A stretch of DNA of 64,000 nt, from NCBI GenBank assembly GCA_039916305.1, contig JBDSLR010000027.1:62001-126000 (forward strand). Direction: 5' to 3'. Below, piece after piece: positions 36,098-44,878 of the stretch. Each line of letters opens with the position of its first letter. Position 1 is the first letter of the stretch. Under the pieces are notes generated by a model. It did not search any database, was not told the origin of the DNA, and saw only the letters and a list, made by a program, of their open reading frames with translations. This DNA comes from JACMLD01 sp039916305 (GTDB lineage: Bacteria > Bacteroidota > Bacteroidia > Chitinophagales > Chitinophagaceae). The translations under genes and the position numbers were made by a program.

Positions 36098-36547
36098 ATG
36101 GCCAGCAAGAAAAAAGCTACAAAACCTGCCCCAAAAAAGAAGGCTGCTCCCAAAAAAGTAGCCAAAAAGGCAGCGAAAAAAGCAGCTCCAAAGAAAAAGG
36201 CCGCTAAAAAAGCCGCTCCGAAAAAGAAAGCACCGCTGAAGAAAAAAGCAGCTCCTAAAAAGAAAGCCGCGCCAAAGAAAAAAGCAGCGCCAAAGAAAAA
36301 AGCCGCTCCGAAAAAAAAGGCAGCCCCGAAAAAGAAAGTAGCCGCTAAAAAAGCTGCTGTTAAAAAAGCGGCACCAATGCCAGCTCCAAAACCAGCTGCA
36401 AAAAAGAAAGCAGCCCCAAGAGCTAAAAAACCCGCAGCAGTGCCGCCACCAACCCCGCCCGTTGTTGAAACGCCGGTGACGGAAACCCCTTTTGAAGAAA
36501 CGCCTGCCAGCGAAGAAACACCTTCTGATGGCAAGCTGATTTTTTAA
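36098..36547 (+). CDS. Histone H1-like Lys/Ala/Pro-rich protein
   Basis: 149 aa made of about 20 repeats of the type KKKAAPKKK/KKAAK over residues 1-110, then a short Pro/Thr/Glu-rich acidic tail (VETPVTETPFEETPASEETP). The composition matches bacterial histone H1-like (Hc1/AlgP-type) DNA-binding proteins that compact or organise the nucleoid; binding is inferred from charge. The repeat DNA gives long open frames on all other strands, which are shadows. A strong terminator follows within 30 bp, so the gene is a unit by itself. Confidence 0.88.
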   Translation: MASKKKATKPAPKKKAAPKKVAKKAAKKAAPKKKAAKKAAPKKKAPLKKKAAPKKKAAPKKKAAPKKKAAPKKKAAPKKKVAAKKAAVKKAAPMPAPKPAAKKKAAPRAKKPAAVPPPTPPVVETPVTETPFEETPASEETPSDGKLIF

Positions 36548-36576
36548 GCGCATATATAATTGCACAGCATATAAAG

Positions 36577-36613
36577 AAAAAAAGGCCATCTGTAATAAGG
36601 TGGCCTTTTTTTT
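36577..36613 (+). terminator. Terminator of the histone-like gene
   Basis: Stem of AAAAAGGCCA-type arms (36581-36590 with 36599-36609) around TGTAATAA, followed by eight Ts; the A-rich left arm could make it work on both strands. Confidence 0.85.
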
Positions 36614-36756
36614 CAGGTAAACGGAAATTACCTGCCGGTCAATTTATGCAATTTCTTCAAAGCTTTGTTTCCATTGGCCTACTCCAGAGGAACTTACACC
36701 GGGTTCCGTTTTGTAAAGAATGTGGCCATGTTAATGCGCCTGCTTATTTTTGTCGC

Positions 36757-37953
36757 ATGTTATCAATCAGCCAACGGGGGCAGGAAATGCCGCCATCGCC
36801 CATACGTAAACTGGTCCCCTACGCAGAAGCAGCCAAAAAAAGGGGCATTGCAGTTTATCACCTTAATATAGGTCAGCCAGATATTGAAACACCTCCGCAA
36901 GCGCTGGACGCGGTGCGGCACTCCGATTTTAAAGTGCTTGAATATAGTCATAGTGCAGGCAATGAGAGCTACCGGAGAAAGTTGGTAGAATATTACCGCA
37001 ACGTGGGTATTGAAGTAAATCACACCCAGATAATTATTACTACAGGCGGCAGCGAAGCTATTTTATTTGGCATGATGGCCTGCCTTGATGCCGGCGATGA
37101 AGTTATTATCCCTGAACCTTTTTATGCTAACTACAACGGGTTTGCAGTAGAAGCCGGTGTAACAGTCATCCCGATTACATCTTCCATTGATACAGGTTTT
37201 GCATTGCCGCCCATTACAGATTTTGAAAAAGCCATTACACCGAAAACAAAAGCAATTGTTCTCTGCAACCCCAATAACCCAACCGGTTATTTGTACAGCA
37301 CAGCAGAAATGGAGACGCTTAAACAAATTGTACAGAAACACCAGCTCTACCTTTTTGCGGATGAAGCTTACCGCGAGTTTTGCTACAGCGGTACTCATAC
37401 AAGCGCCATGCATTTAACCGGCGTTGATGACAATGTAATATTAATGGACACCATCAGCAAACGCTACAGCGCCTGCGGCGGGCGTGTAGGCGCACTGGTT
37501 ACCAAAAATCAGCAGGTACTGGACGCCGTTATGAAGTTTGCGCAGGCCCGGCTGAGTCCGCCCTCTTTTGCCCAAATACTGGGCGAAGCGGCTATTGATT
37601 TGCCGGCAGATTATTTTGATAAAACCAAGGCTGAATATAAAAAAAGAAGGGATACCATTGTAAAAAGGCTGAACGCCATGCCCGGTGTGTTTTGTCCCAA
37701 CCCCGGCGGTGCTTTTTACGCCATGGCCAGGTTACCCATTGACGATGCTGATGTTTTCTGCCAGTGGCTACTTGAATCATTTTCTTACAATGGTCACACC
37801 GTAATGCTGGCACCTGCCACAGGATTTTACAGTACGCCCGGACTCGGTAAAAACGAGGTACGCCTGGCCTATGTTTTAAATACGGATGCTATCAATGCTG
37901 CCATGGATTGTTTGGAAAAAGCGCTGGAAATATATCCTGGCAAAATTGGCTAA
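36757..37953 (+). CDS. Class I/II aminotransferase (PLP-dependent)
   Basis: 398 aa from ATG 36757 (MLSISQRGQEMPPSPIRKLV, the family start); a frame from 36646 adds 37 residues without homology. Fold type I motifs: NIGQPDIETPP, TTGGSEAILFGMMACLDAGDE, CNPNNPTGYLY, the Asp of FADEAYREF, and the PLP-lysine in DTISKRYSACGGRVGAL. It transfers amino groups between an amino acid and 2-oxo acid; the substrate is not evident (aspartate or aromatic amino acids are common for the group). TATTTTTG at 36745-36752 may be a -7 box giving a leaderless or near-leaderless mRNA. Confidence 0.92.
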   Translation: MLSISQRGQEMPPSPIRKLVPYAEAAKKRGIAVYHLNIGQPDIETPPQALDAVRHSDFKVLEYSHSAGNESYRRKLVEYYRNVGIEVNHTQIIITTGGSEAILFGMMACLDAGDEVIIPEPFYANYNGFAVEAGVTVIPITSSIDTGFALPPITDFEKAITPKTKAIVLCNPNNPTGYLYSTAEMETLKQIVQKHQLYLFADEAYREFCYSGTHTSAMHLTGVDDNVILMDTISKRYSACGGRVGALVTKNQQVLDAVMKFAQARLSPPSFAQILGEAAIDLPADYFDKTKAEYKKRRDTIVKRLNAMPGVFCPNPGGAFYAMARLPIDDADVFCQWLLESFSYNGHTVMLAPATGFYSTPGLGKNEVRLAYVLNTDAINAAMDCLEKALEIYPGKIG

Positions 37954-38091
37954 TACATATTGGAAGGGATAACCAGCAATGTAATATTGCCGTAGAAATT
38001 GCTGAAAGAATTAATAGCAGGTAGCCTGTTCTTCTGCAATCAGGTTTACTTCTAAACTTTTTTACAATGCTGCTCATACCTTTTGATTGCC

Positions 38092-38901
38092 ATGAAAAAA
38101 AATAAATCTTCCTACTGTATTTTTCTGGTGCTTTTTGCTTCTTTGTTTGCCAATGCGCAAAACTTCAGCGCCGGCCTGGACGAAAAAAAAGCCGGCATGC
38201 TGCTGGAAAAAGTACGCACTCAACAGGCAACAGAAGACGAAAAAAAAGCATTGCAGGAGATGGCCCTGGCGGCTCAAAACAGCGGGCAGTGGTTTGATGA
38301 GCGCAATCATGATTATAAAAAATCAATGCAGAACATTGACCATGCAATTGTTTTTTATACTGCGCTCGGCGACACACTTAACCTCGCTTTTAACAAAAAA
38401 TACAAAGGACACTTACTTGTAAGACTGGGTAAACTTCCGGCCGCAAAAAATGAAATACAGGCGGCTGTCTATTTATATCAGCTGAGCAATACCGGCGCCG
38501 GTGTAGCTGCCGCACAATTTGAGCTGGCAAGGATATTTGAATATGAAAACAAAGCGGACTCTGCTGTTTACTATGCCGGCCTTTCACGCGCCTATTGGCA
38601 ATTGCAGGAAAACAACCTGCAGTTAGTGGTCATCAATAATATGCTGGTATATCATTTACTACAGCTGAACCAGACAGAAAAAGCGCAATCTGTTTACCAA
38701 GCATCGCAATTACTGTTAAAAAAACAAGCGGTACACTGGCAACCGTTGCTGGACTTTTATTTTACAGCGATGCTTTTATACAGGCAGATCAATGACATGT
38801 CGGGCGCCAACCGTTACCGGGATTTATATTACAATAAAAAAGCTGAATTACAAGCGCAGGGTATTACTGCCAGATCGTACTATGAACGGGACGGGCAATA
38901 G
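38092..38901 (+). CDS. Exported TPR-like protein
   Basis: 269 aa from ATG 38092. Signal peptide (residues 1-23, hydrophobic IFLVLFASLF, cleavage after ANA). The rest is helical with TPR-like pairs: Tyr/Ala pattern at AIVFYTALGDTLNLAFN, EIQAAVYLYQLSNT, FELARIFEYENKADSAVYYA and MLVYHLLQLNQTEKAQSVYQ. TPR domains hold proteins together; partners are unknown. No transmembrane segment follows. It is upstream of the ACT-domain gene by 45 bp and may be co-transcribed with it. Confidence 0.78.
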   Translation: MKKNKSSYCIFLVLFASLFANAQNFSAGLDEKKAGMLLEKVRTQQATEDEKKALQEMALAAQNSGQWFDERNHDYKKSMQNIDHAIVFYTALGDTLNLAFNKKYKGHLLVRLGKLPAAKNEIQAAVYLYQLSNTGAGVAAAQFELARIFEYENKADSAVYYAGLSRAYWQLQENNLQLVVINNMLVYHLLQLNQTEKAQSVYQASQLLLKKQAVHWQPLLDFYFTAMLLYRQINDMSGANRYRDLYYNKKAELQAQGITARSYYERDGQ

Positions 38902-38946
38902 GCAAGTTCTTTGACTACCGCTTACTCCAACTAAACTACATGACCA

Positions 38947-39360
38947 ATGGGCGGCGAAACAAACTTACAGCAACTACTGGCAACCATGCAACCAGTATTA
39001 TGCAATGGCGACTATGTTTTTTGCACCATTGCTTCCTTACAAAATATTGATCAACAAAAAATAATTGGGTTTTTTAAAGAAGCTGAGGGCTACACCATTA
39101 TTTTGGAAAAAAAAGAGGCTGACGCATTGCTGCTTAAGTATTCGTTTGTTGCTGCATGGATAACACTCACTGTTCATTCCTCACTGGAAGCCGTAGGACT
39201 GACCGCAGCATTTAGCTCCGCGCTAACGGCTGCAAACATCAGCTGCAATGTATTGGCTGCTTTTTACCACGACCATATTTATGTAAATCAGCGGGATGCC
39301 GGACACGCATTGCAGATTTTAAACAGGCTTGCTGCAGATGCCGCTGCAGCTTTAACGTAA
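38947..39360 (+). CDS. ACT domain-containing protein
   Basis: 137 aa. Two ACT-like units of the DUF2241/ACT_3 plus ACT_7 type: residues 1-60 with DYVFCTIASL and 60-135 with AWITLTVHSSLEAVGLTAAF, ISCNVLAAFYHDHIYVNQRD, ALQILNRLA. ACT domains bind small ligands such as amino acids; here the ligand is unknown and no catalytic domain is attached. The family is widespread as a stand-alone protein in bacteria. Confidence 0.87.
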   Translation: MGGETNLQQLLATMQPVLCNGDYVFCTIASLQNIDQQKIIGFFKEAEGYTIILEKKEADALLLKYSFVAAWITLTVHSSLEAVGLTAAFSSALTAANISCNVLAAFYHDHIYVNQRDAGHALQILNRLAADAAAALT

Positions 39361-39382
39361 CATTATTTTAACAACGGAAAGT

Positions 39383-40759
39383 TTAAGCCTGCTGCATTTT
39401 TTGCGAAAAGCGGAAGATTATGAATTCTGCAGGGCGAATGGCCGCCATACCTATTTCTACAATCAACAATCCGTTTAATACGTCTATGGCGGTCATGGTA
39501 ATGCCCAAGCCAGTTTTTACGTAAAAAGCATCGGCCGGTCGCATACCTGTCAGTGCACCCTGGCGCCATAAAATGACCAGGTAATCCTGTATTATGATCA
39601 TTACTTTAGTCCAGGTATTACGGTCATTTGGTTCAAATACAAACTGAAGCGTGGCTTTTTTTACAGATTCTTCTACCATCATAAAAAACCGCCGCACAGA
39701 AACATAGCGCCACTCATTATCGTTGCCCGCAAGGGTACGGGCACCCCATACCAGCGTTCCCTTACCAATGAATTCACGCAATGGATTGATGGATTTACCT
39801 GCTAGTGGATCTATATTTAAATTTTCACTATCGCGCTCCCCAATTTTTACCCTGGGACCGCGTATATTATTTAAAGCCTTGTTTGCGGGCGCTTTCCATA
39901 CGCCCCTGTCACGGTCTGTAGAAACGTACACCCCTGCAACTGCAGAAGCCGGTGGAATATCTACACAAAAACCATTCAGCTCCTTTTTTATCTGCTGGTA
40001 AAGCGGCGGCTGGCTTTGCTGTATCGCAGCCAAAGTTGAGACGGTGGCGGTTGCGGTACGCCTGTCGGTAACGCGGATGTCTGCATCGGAAAAAAAATAG
40101 GGTATGGCTGTTTTAAGATTAGGAAAATATGCTGCGCCGTAACTCATCAAACCTGCACTGCCGTTTACAAGCGATCTGAATGCGGCGGCATTTTCAGCGA
40201 TGGTTAAAGTATCATTTGTTTTTACATCAAGAACGACAAACTGATCACGCAACGTGGCACATTGCTGTAATATTTGCGCAATCAGCACAGCATATGCTGC
40301 ATCCTGCAAACCCTGCACGGCTTCGGGAAAAACAATGATGGACGGCGCGTCCTCATTTTGTAAAACATCCAGCCCTTTTTTTAACTGCAACGGATCTATA
40401 ACACCTGCCGAACTTGAAGCGCCCACAGAAATAATATAACATGGCCCTCCCCCATTGGCAAAGAACATTTGCAGGGCGTAATACATATTATGTTTACAGG
40501 CTGTTTTGCCTGCGGCAAACTGAATGGTTATATGTGTTTCTGCCACGGCCCCCGTGCTAACCAACACTTCCATATTTTTCTCATTTTCCGGCCCTCCAAA
40601 AACCCGGATATAATCTGACATTGAACCAATTATTACCGGCACAAGTGTAACCGCTGCAGTCTGCGTTATAGCTTTTTGTGTATACCCGATAAAAGCCGGA
40701 AAAGCTGTTTCAACCTGTACTACAGCAGCCGGCAACAGCGGTGCTCCATTTGTTGACAT
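39383..40759 (-). CDS. Contractile injection system sheath protein (phage tail sheath family)
   Basis: 458 aa from ATG 40759 (MSTNGAPLLPAAVVQVETAF); the frame from 40816 adds 19 non-family residues. Conserved parts: N-terminal IGYTQKA; GAAYFPNLKTAIPYFF; GVWKAPANKALNNI; WGARTLAGNDNEWRYVSVRR; FEPNDRNTWTKV. This is the short eCIS/phage-type sheath, one polypeptide, not the paired TssB/TssC of a type VI system. It forms the contracting outer cylinder. Its other parts are scattered: tube genes are at 48-50 kb and spike at 50.7 kb, with unrelated genes between. Confidence 0.88.
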   Translation of the reverse strand: MSTNGAPLLPAAVVQVETAFPAFIGYTQKAITQTAAVTLVPVIIGSMSDYIRVFGGPENEKNMEVLVSTGAVAETHITIQFAAGKTACKHNMYYALQMFFANGGGPCYIISVGASSSAGVIDPLQLKKGLDVLQNEDAPSIIVFPEAVQGLQDAAYAVLIAQILQQCATLRDQFVVLDVKTNDTLTIAENAAAFRSLVNGSAGLMSYGAAYFPNLKTAIPYFFSDADIRVTDRRTATATVSTLAAIQQSQPPLYQQIKKELNGFCVDIPPASAVAGVYVSTDRDRGVWKAPANKALNNIRGPRVKIGERDSENLNIDPLAGKSINPLREFIGKGTLVWGARTLAGNDNEWRYVSVRRFFMMVEESVKKATLQFVFEPNDRNTWTKVMIIIQDYLVILWRQGALTGMRPADAFYVKTGLGITMTAIDVLNGLLIVEIGMAAIRPAEFIIFRFSQKMQQA

Positions 40760-40889
40760 AATGATTTTTTTACGCCTGGTGGCTGATTCAAGGTACGAAG
40801 TCCGCGACAGCAACATGCTACCGCTTCATAACAATTTTAATAAATTATATTTTTTACCGTATCATTACAGCAGTAAAAACATCATTGTT

Positions 40890-41633
40890 ATGGAAGATGG
40901 TATTTTAGAAGGAAAAATAACTTTTGTTCATCACGACAAACACTATGTGACCATAGACTATACGCATAAGGGCAAGAAGAAATCTATCAATGGCAAAGTA
41001 GACGACGCAAGGCAGCTGCAAATGAAAGAGGATAAACTAATAAAGAAAGTACACCAGTTTCATGAGGGCGATGAAGTATATTTTACGCTGGAACTTTCCG
41101 GCAGGGGCGATAAGATGGTGGCTGAAAAAATCCGTTACCGTTTTAATAACACATTGGGCAACCTGGTTAACCGGGCACGTACCAATAACCAGTTTACCGG
41201 CTACCTGAAAATGGTGGAAGATAAATATTTTGTAAAAGAAACAGGAAGCTATCATTTTTTTCCACTTATTTTATCTGCCTGGGAACTTCCGCCTGATGCA
41301 AATAAATTAAATGAGCCGGTTTTATTTCAACTGGCCAATCTTGATAAACCGGAAAAACTTACAGCCACCCTTTTCTATCATCGGTTTATACCACAGTTTG
41401 TAGCGGCGCAAAAGCATTTTACCAACAAAACAGCCATCAATGCCAGCGTGTATAAAATAACCCCGCACGGCATTTACCTGAATTTGATTGGTGATAAACT
41501 GCAGGCAAAAATTGCGGCAAAAAAAGAACTGTCCGACGTAAAAGAAGGTGATAAAATAAAAGTGCTTATTACCCATTTAAGCAATACAAAAATAATAGTG
41601 GAGGCGGTGATCCCAGCTGCTGTACAAGGCTAG
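40890..41633 (+). CDS. Hypothetical protein with probable tandem OB-fold domains
   Basis: 247 aa from ATG 40890. Three beta-rich, charged units can be seen: residues 1-80 (GKITFVHHDKHYVTIDYTH..., HEGDEVYFTL, cold-shock-domain-like order), 85-150 (FTGYLKMVEDKYFVKETGSY), and 170-245 (INASVYKITPHGIYLNLIGD, VKEGDKIKVLITHLSNTKII, S1-like). The C-terminal unit has the GxV/HGIYLxL layout of S1. RNA or nucleic-acid binding is inferred; I do not recognise a named family. It lies divergent from the sheath gene. Confidence 0.72.
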   Translation: MEDGILEGKITFVHHDKHYVTIDYTHKGKKKSINGKVDDARQLQMKEDKLIKKVHQFHEGDEVYFTLELSGRGDKMVAEKIRYRFNNTLGNLVNRARTNNQFTGYLKMVEDKYFVKETGSYHFFPLILSAWELPPDANKLNEPVLFQLANLDKPEKLTATLFYHRFIPQFVAAQKHFTNKTAINASVYKITPHGIYLNLIGDKLQAKIAAKKELSDVKEGDKIKVLITHLSNTKIIVEAVIPAAVQG

Positions 41634-41701
41634 AAAAACATTCCAATGTTATTTTTAATGGAAATAGCAGCAACCCCCAACTGATTTATTGGTCAGCTGC
41701 T

Positions 41702-42223
41702 TCAGACGGCTTTCATCTTTACTACTTTTACTGTTACCAGCAGCTGGCCAAGGTGCCGCATGGTATGCTCTGCCGCATGAACCAACAGGCCTGTCACCGT
41801 AGAAGGAATCTGCGCACGGCCTACTCCCCGTGTCTCAAATAATTCATCTTCTTTAATAGCTTTCAATTGTGCAAGCGCGTTGTCTACCTCCAGGCGGAAT
41901 TGCTCTACCATGTATTGAACAGTATTACCTTCCCCGGCAGGTTTACCTTCAGCAGCAAGATGGTTCAGTTGCAACGCCGTAAGCTGCTGACCCTTTGCAT
42001 ACGTAAACAGCCTGTCCAGCACACCGGTCATATGCAGCAGGTGAAAACCTACTGCCGCTGCGCCTGCAGGCCTGTGCCACAACAATTTTTCAGGAAACCC
42101 TTCCATGGCATCCTCCAGCTCCTCACGTGCCTGCAACAATGCATGCCCTACTGGTTGTAATGCAGGCAACAATCCAGGCAGCGGCCCTCTTAACCACACT
42201 TCGGCTTTATCTATTGAAGACAT
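41702..42223 (-). CDS. DinB/YfiT-like family protein
   Basis: 173 aa four-helix-bundle protein. The three metal-binding histidines of DinB proteins are suggested by HLLHMTGVLDRLF (residues about 60) and HAAEHTMRHLGQL (C-terminal helix). Enzymes of this superfamily use a metal for thiol or related transfer; this one's reaction is unknown. Its start has an Ala/Leu/Pro-rich stretch. It is monocistronic and convergent with the OB-fold gene. Confidence 0.8.
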   Translation of the reverse strand: MSSIDKAEVWLRGPLPGLLPALQPVGHALLQAREELEDAMEGFPEKLLWHRPAGAAAVGFHLLHMTGVLDRLFTYAKGQQLTALQLNHLAAEGKPAGEGNTVQYMVEQFRLEVDNALAQLKAIKEDELFETRGVGRAQIPSTVTGLLVHAAEHTMRHLGQLLVTVKVVKMKAV

Positions 42224-42619
42224 AATAATGATTTACAAATACTAATAACCCTATTACCGCTTTTTTACCAACTATTGCTATGCTTTGGCTTAATAAATAT
42301 AACATAAAAGAAGTTTCTTCTATTAAGGAACCGAGCCTTATTCACTGCCTCAATTCATCCAAATTATAAGCGTTTTTAAAATCAACCATTTCGCAATTTT
42401 CATGTCTGTCAGTACTTAGTATCCATTGCCAGGCTTTCTTGTAACACTATGTGTTGCGTTTAAGCTGCTGTAAACAACCGACAGCAGCAGACGGGTTTTC
42501 CCCGCTCTTCACAACAGTAACAACTGGGTTATCAAAATTTGGAACTGACGCTGTTTTTTCTATCCGGATGATTACATTTGTTTTGAATTTGTGGACCACT
42601 ATTTACCAATACTTGCCAA
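42224..42619. other. Intergenic region, nothing recognised
   Basis: 396 bp between two divergent genes. No hairpin terminator, RNA gene or credible ORF seen; a 77-codon frame overlaps the start of the downstream gene and lacks family features. Confidence 0.5.
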
Positions 42620-43471
42620 ATGAAAAAAATAATATTCAGCTTTATCACCGTTCTTTTTATGATACAAGTGCAGGCTCAAAATGAACTGAACGTAATGACA
42701 TTCAACATCCGTTATAATAATGCGGGCGACAGCCTGAATGCATGGCCATACCGCAAAGACAAGGCAGCCAGCCAGGTATTATTTCACCGTGCGCAACTGC
42801 TGGGTGTCCAGGAAGCCCTTCATGATCAGATTGTTGATTTACAGGAAAGGCTTCCGCGGTATAAACATGTTGGCGCCGGAAGGGCAGATGGCAAAGAAAA
42901 AGGCGAGTATTCTGCCATCTTCTATGATACTGCGCGGTTACAGTTGCTACAATCTGCCACGTTCTGGCTGGCAGAACAAACCGATATACCCGGCAAAAAA
43001 GGCTGGGATGCAGCCATAGAGCGAATTGTAACCTGGGCAAAGTTCAGGGACCGGATAACCAAAAAAATATTTTATCACTTTAATACCCATTTTGATCATG
43101 TTGGTAAAATAGCCAGGAGAGAAAGTGCAAAACTACTTCTTGGAAAAGTAAATGAACTGGCAGCAAAGACGCCGGTTATTGTCACCGGAGATTTTAATGC
43201 CCACCCGGACGATGAGCCCATTATGGTTATAGCTGACAAATCAAATTCTTTACACCTGACCGACAGCAAAGACATCTCAGCAATGGCACATTACGGTCCA
43301 ACAGGCACATTTAATGCCTTCCGGCAAAAAGAAATAAATGACCAGCCAATTGATTATATTTTTACAAAGAACGCGGTGAAGGTTTTGCAGCATGCCACCT
43401 TATCACAATCATGGCAGGGCAGGTTTTCTTCAGATCATTTTCCGGTGATGGCAGTGGTAAAAATTGATTAA
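42620..43471 (+). CDS. Exported endonuclease/exonuclease/phosphatase family protein
   Basis: 283 aa. Signal peptide MKKIIFSFITVLFMIQVQA, cleavage near AQA-QN. EEP-domain motifs: MTFNIRY (N), GVQEALHDQI (E), AIFYDTARLQLL, THFDHVG (H, Asp), TGDFNAHPDDE (DxN), IDYIF (D) and the C-terminal SDHFPVMA (His). This superfamily cleaves phosphodiesters, from DNA to sphingomyelin or inositol phosphates; the exported Bacteroidetes type is of unknown substrate. Confidence 0.9.
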   Translation: MKKIIFSFITVLFMIQVQAQNELNVMTFNIRYNNAGDSLNAWPYRKDKAASQVLFHRAQLLGVQEALHDQIVDLQERLPRYKHVGAGRADGKEKGEYSAIFYDTARLQLLQSATFWLAEQTDIPGKKGWDAAIERIVTWAKFRDRITKKIFYHFNTHFDHVGKIARRESAKLLLGKVNELAAKTPVIVTGDFNAHPDDEPIMVIADKSNSLHLTDSKDISAMAHYGPTGTFNAFRQKEINDQPIDYIFTKNAVKVLQHATLSQSWQGRFSSDHFPVMAVVKID

Positions 43472-43490
43472 CCAGAGGCTCAGTATGCCG

Positions 43491-44066
43491 CTACGGCATA
43501 TCCGCATTGAATTCAGCTTTTAAAAATGCTTTCCATGCCTTTAATGACTGCGAGGTGGCCCGCTTTTTCTCTGCACCCATTTCCCCGTACGTGAGATCGC
43601 TGCCATCAGGGATAAATATGGGATCCCAGTTAAATTTATATTCTCCGCGCGCAGCGGTGGTAATTTGCCCACGCGTCTCCCCAGTATAGGTGCGTACCCG
43701 TTTCCCGTCACAGTAACCAATGATTGACCTGGCCGCCGCACCTCTTGAATCATGCTCATTCAGAAAACTACAGATGCGGTCGCCAACAGCATTCCACACT
43801 ATCTGGCCAATACCTCCCGGCAAGCCAGGCAAAGCATCCATAAAAACGCCGCCATGTTCTACAACACAGGGCCCGCCAAAAGACGCGTATGCTTCCAGCG
43901 CTTTTCTCTTCACAATTACCTCAATATCTTCATGCAGAATTTCCTGCACGGAGGTTTTAATAATGCAGAGTTCAATATTAAAGCCGGGCTGTTTAGCTGC
44001 TTCTTTAAAGTAAGCAGCTATCTCAGCAGCCTTGTAGGTATTTGATGTTACAAAATATATTTTCAT
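43491..44066 (-). CDS. Ham1/RdgB-like NTP pyrophosphatase, divergent active site
   Basis: 191 aa. The fold is clear: TSNTYKAAE (8-16), E45 in the second helix region, EHGGVFMDALPGLPGGIG (70-87), and FNWDPIFIP (145-153). In active Ham1/RdgB the segment is E/D-D-S-G-L, here E70-H71-G72-G73: the catalytic Asp (D69 in E. coli RdgB) is His. The C-terminal KxxxxSHRG motif, whose Lys, His and Arg contact the nucleotide, reads KKRATSQSLKAW, so His and Arg are lost. It might still bind a nucleotide without hydrolysing it, or use an altered site. Its start overlaps the stop of the SIR2 gene by 4 bp, indicating translational coupling. Confidence 0.82.
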   Translation of the reverse strand: MKIYFVTSNTYKAAEIAAYFKEAAKQPGFNIELCIIKTSVQEILHEDIEVIVKRKALEAYASFGGPCVVEHGGVFMDALPGLPGGIGQIVWNAVGDRICSFLNEHDSRGAAARSIIGYCDGKRVRTYTGETRGQITTAARGEYKFNWDPIFIPDGSDLTYGEMGAEKKRATSQSLKAWKAFLKAEFNADMP

Positions 44067-44878
44067 ACTGTTAATGCTTCAAGAAATTCATCCATGCTCT
44101 GCTGTTTGTCTAAGGGATCCAGTTCAATAATATTTACATCCCAGCGTGCCAGCAGGGTTTTCTGTATTTCCCCGGACCCATACGTTACCAGGTAGGCACT
44201 CGGCGTACGTTTTCCATCCCGCTTTACCGCTTCCCGTAATTTATATAATTTATACAGCATGTACCGCACATTAATATCAGTTAAACTGTATCCTATAAAC
44301 AGCAGGGCTTTGCCCAGCATATCGGCCCGTAATTTTATATCCATGGCAGATTCAAATTCAAGCCGGTCAAAATAGCTTGATTCCGTAAGTACGAGGCTGC
44401 TGTCGTTGCTGAAAGTGCCATGAAATTTAACGATGTGCGTAGTATCGTCTGCAAGGGCTGCTGCTATATCATCTATGCTGGCAATGGAGTGATAGTGAAT
44501 ATTGTTCAATTTGAAAGCCCTTTCAATGATCCGATCATAATTGGTAGTGTAGATGACCGGTAGTTTCATGCGCGCCAAAGCACAATGAGACCTTGAAGCC
44601 AGTATCTCAGTGTTGGACGGATTGAATTGCCGGTCCATTTCGCTTCGCAGTGGCCCGATACTCCCTTTAATAGCCACATAATATTCTGCCAGCTGCTGGG
44701 GATTTCCATTTAACCGGAAAACTTCGGGATCATATTCCAGCTCCCTGGCTATAATATCAATCAGGCTTGAAAAATCCGGCAGCCCAAGCGGCTTTGATAA
44801 TCCTGCGCCGATGAAAGGTATCAGCTTCCCTTTTGCAATCAGTTCACGAAGCATGGGTAATTCTGCAACAGGGGTCAT
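44063..44878 (-). CDS. SIR2-like domain protein (putative NADase)
   Basis: 271 aa single-domain SIR2_2-type protein. Motifs run in the order FIGAGLSKPLGLPDF (residues 22-36, NAD-binding), TTNYDRII (111-118, Asn113), KFHGTF (151-156, His153) and LLFIGYSLTDINVR (192-205). Asn113/His153 align with the active-site Asn112 and His152 of the defence NADase ThsA (B. cereus), so the site looks complete. The next gene, a Ham1-like protein, begins inside its last codons (ATGA overlap), which points to a two-gene unit. Such NADases act as effectors of phage-triggered NAD depletion; the defence role here is inferred. Confidence 0.85.
   Translation of the reverse strand: MTPVAELPMLRELIAKGKLIPFIGAGLSKPLGLPDFSSLIDIIARELEYDPEVFRLNGNPQQLAEYYVAIKGSIGPLRSEMDRQFNPSNTEILASRSHCALARMKLPVIYTTNYDRIIERAFKLNNIHYHSIASIDDIAAALADDTTHIVKFHGTFSNDSSLVLTESSYFDRLEFESAMDIKLRADMLGKALLFIGYSLTDINVRYMLYKLYKLREAVKRDGKRTPSAYLVTYGSGEIQKTLLARWDVNIIELDPLDKQQSMDEFLEALTV

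Noticed and set aside
36074..36589. Long minus-strand frames with repetitive Phe/Cys/Ala sequence
   Set aside because: They are antisense translations of the Lys/Ala-rich histone-like gene; repetitive GC-rich codons leave every frame open.
42451..42684. 77-codon plus-strand frame before the EEP-family gene
   Set aside because: It overlaps the signal-peptide start of a clear gene in another frame and has no motif.
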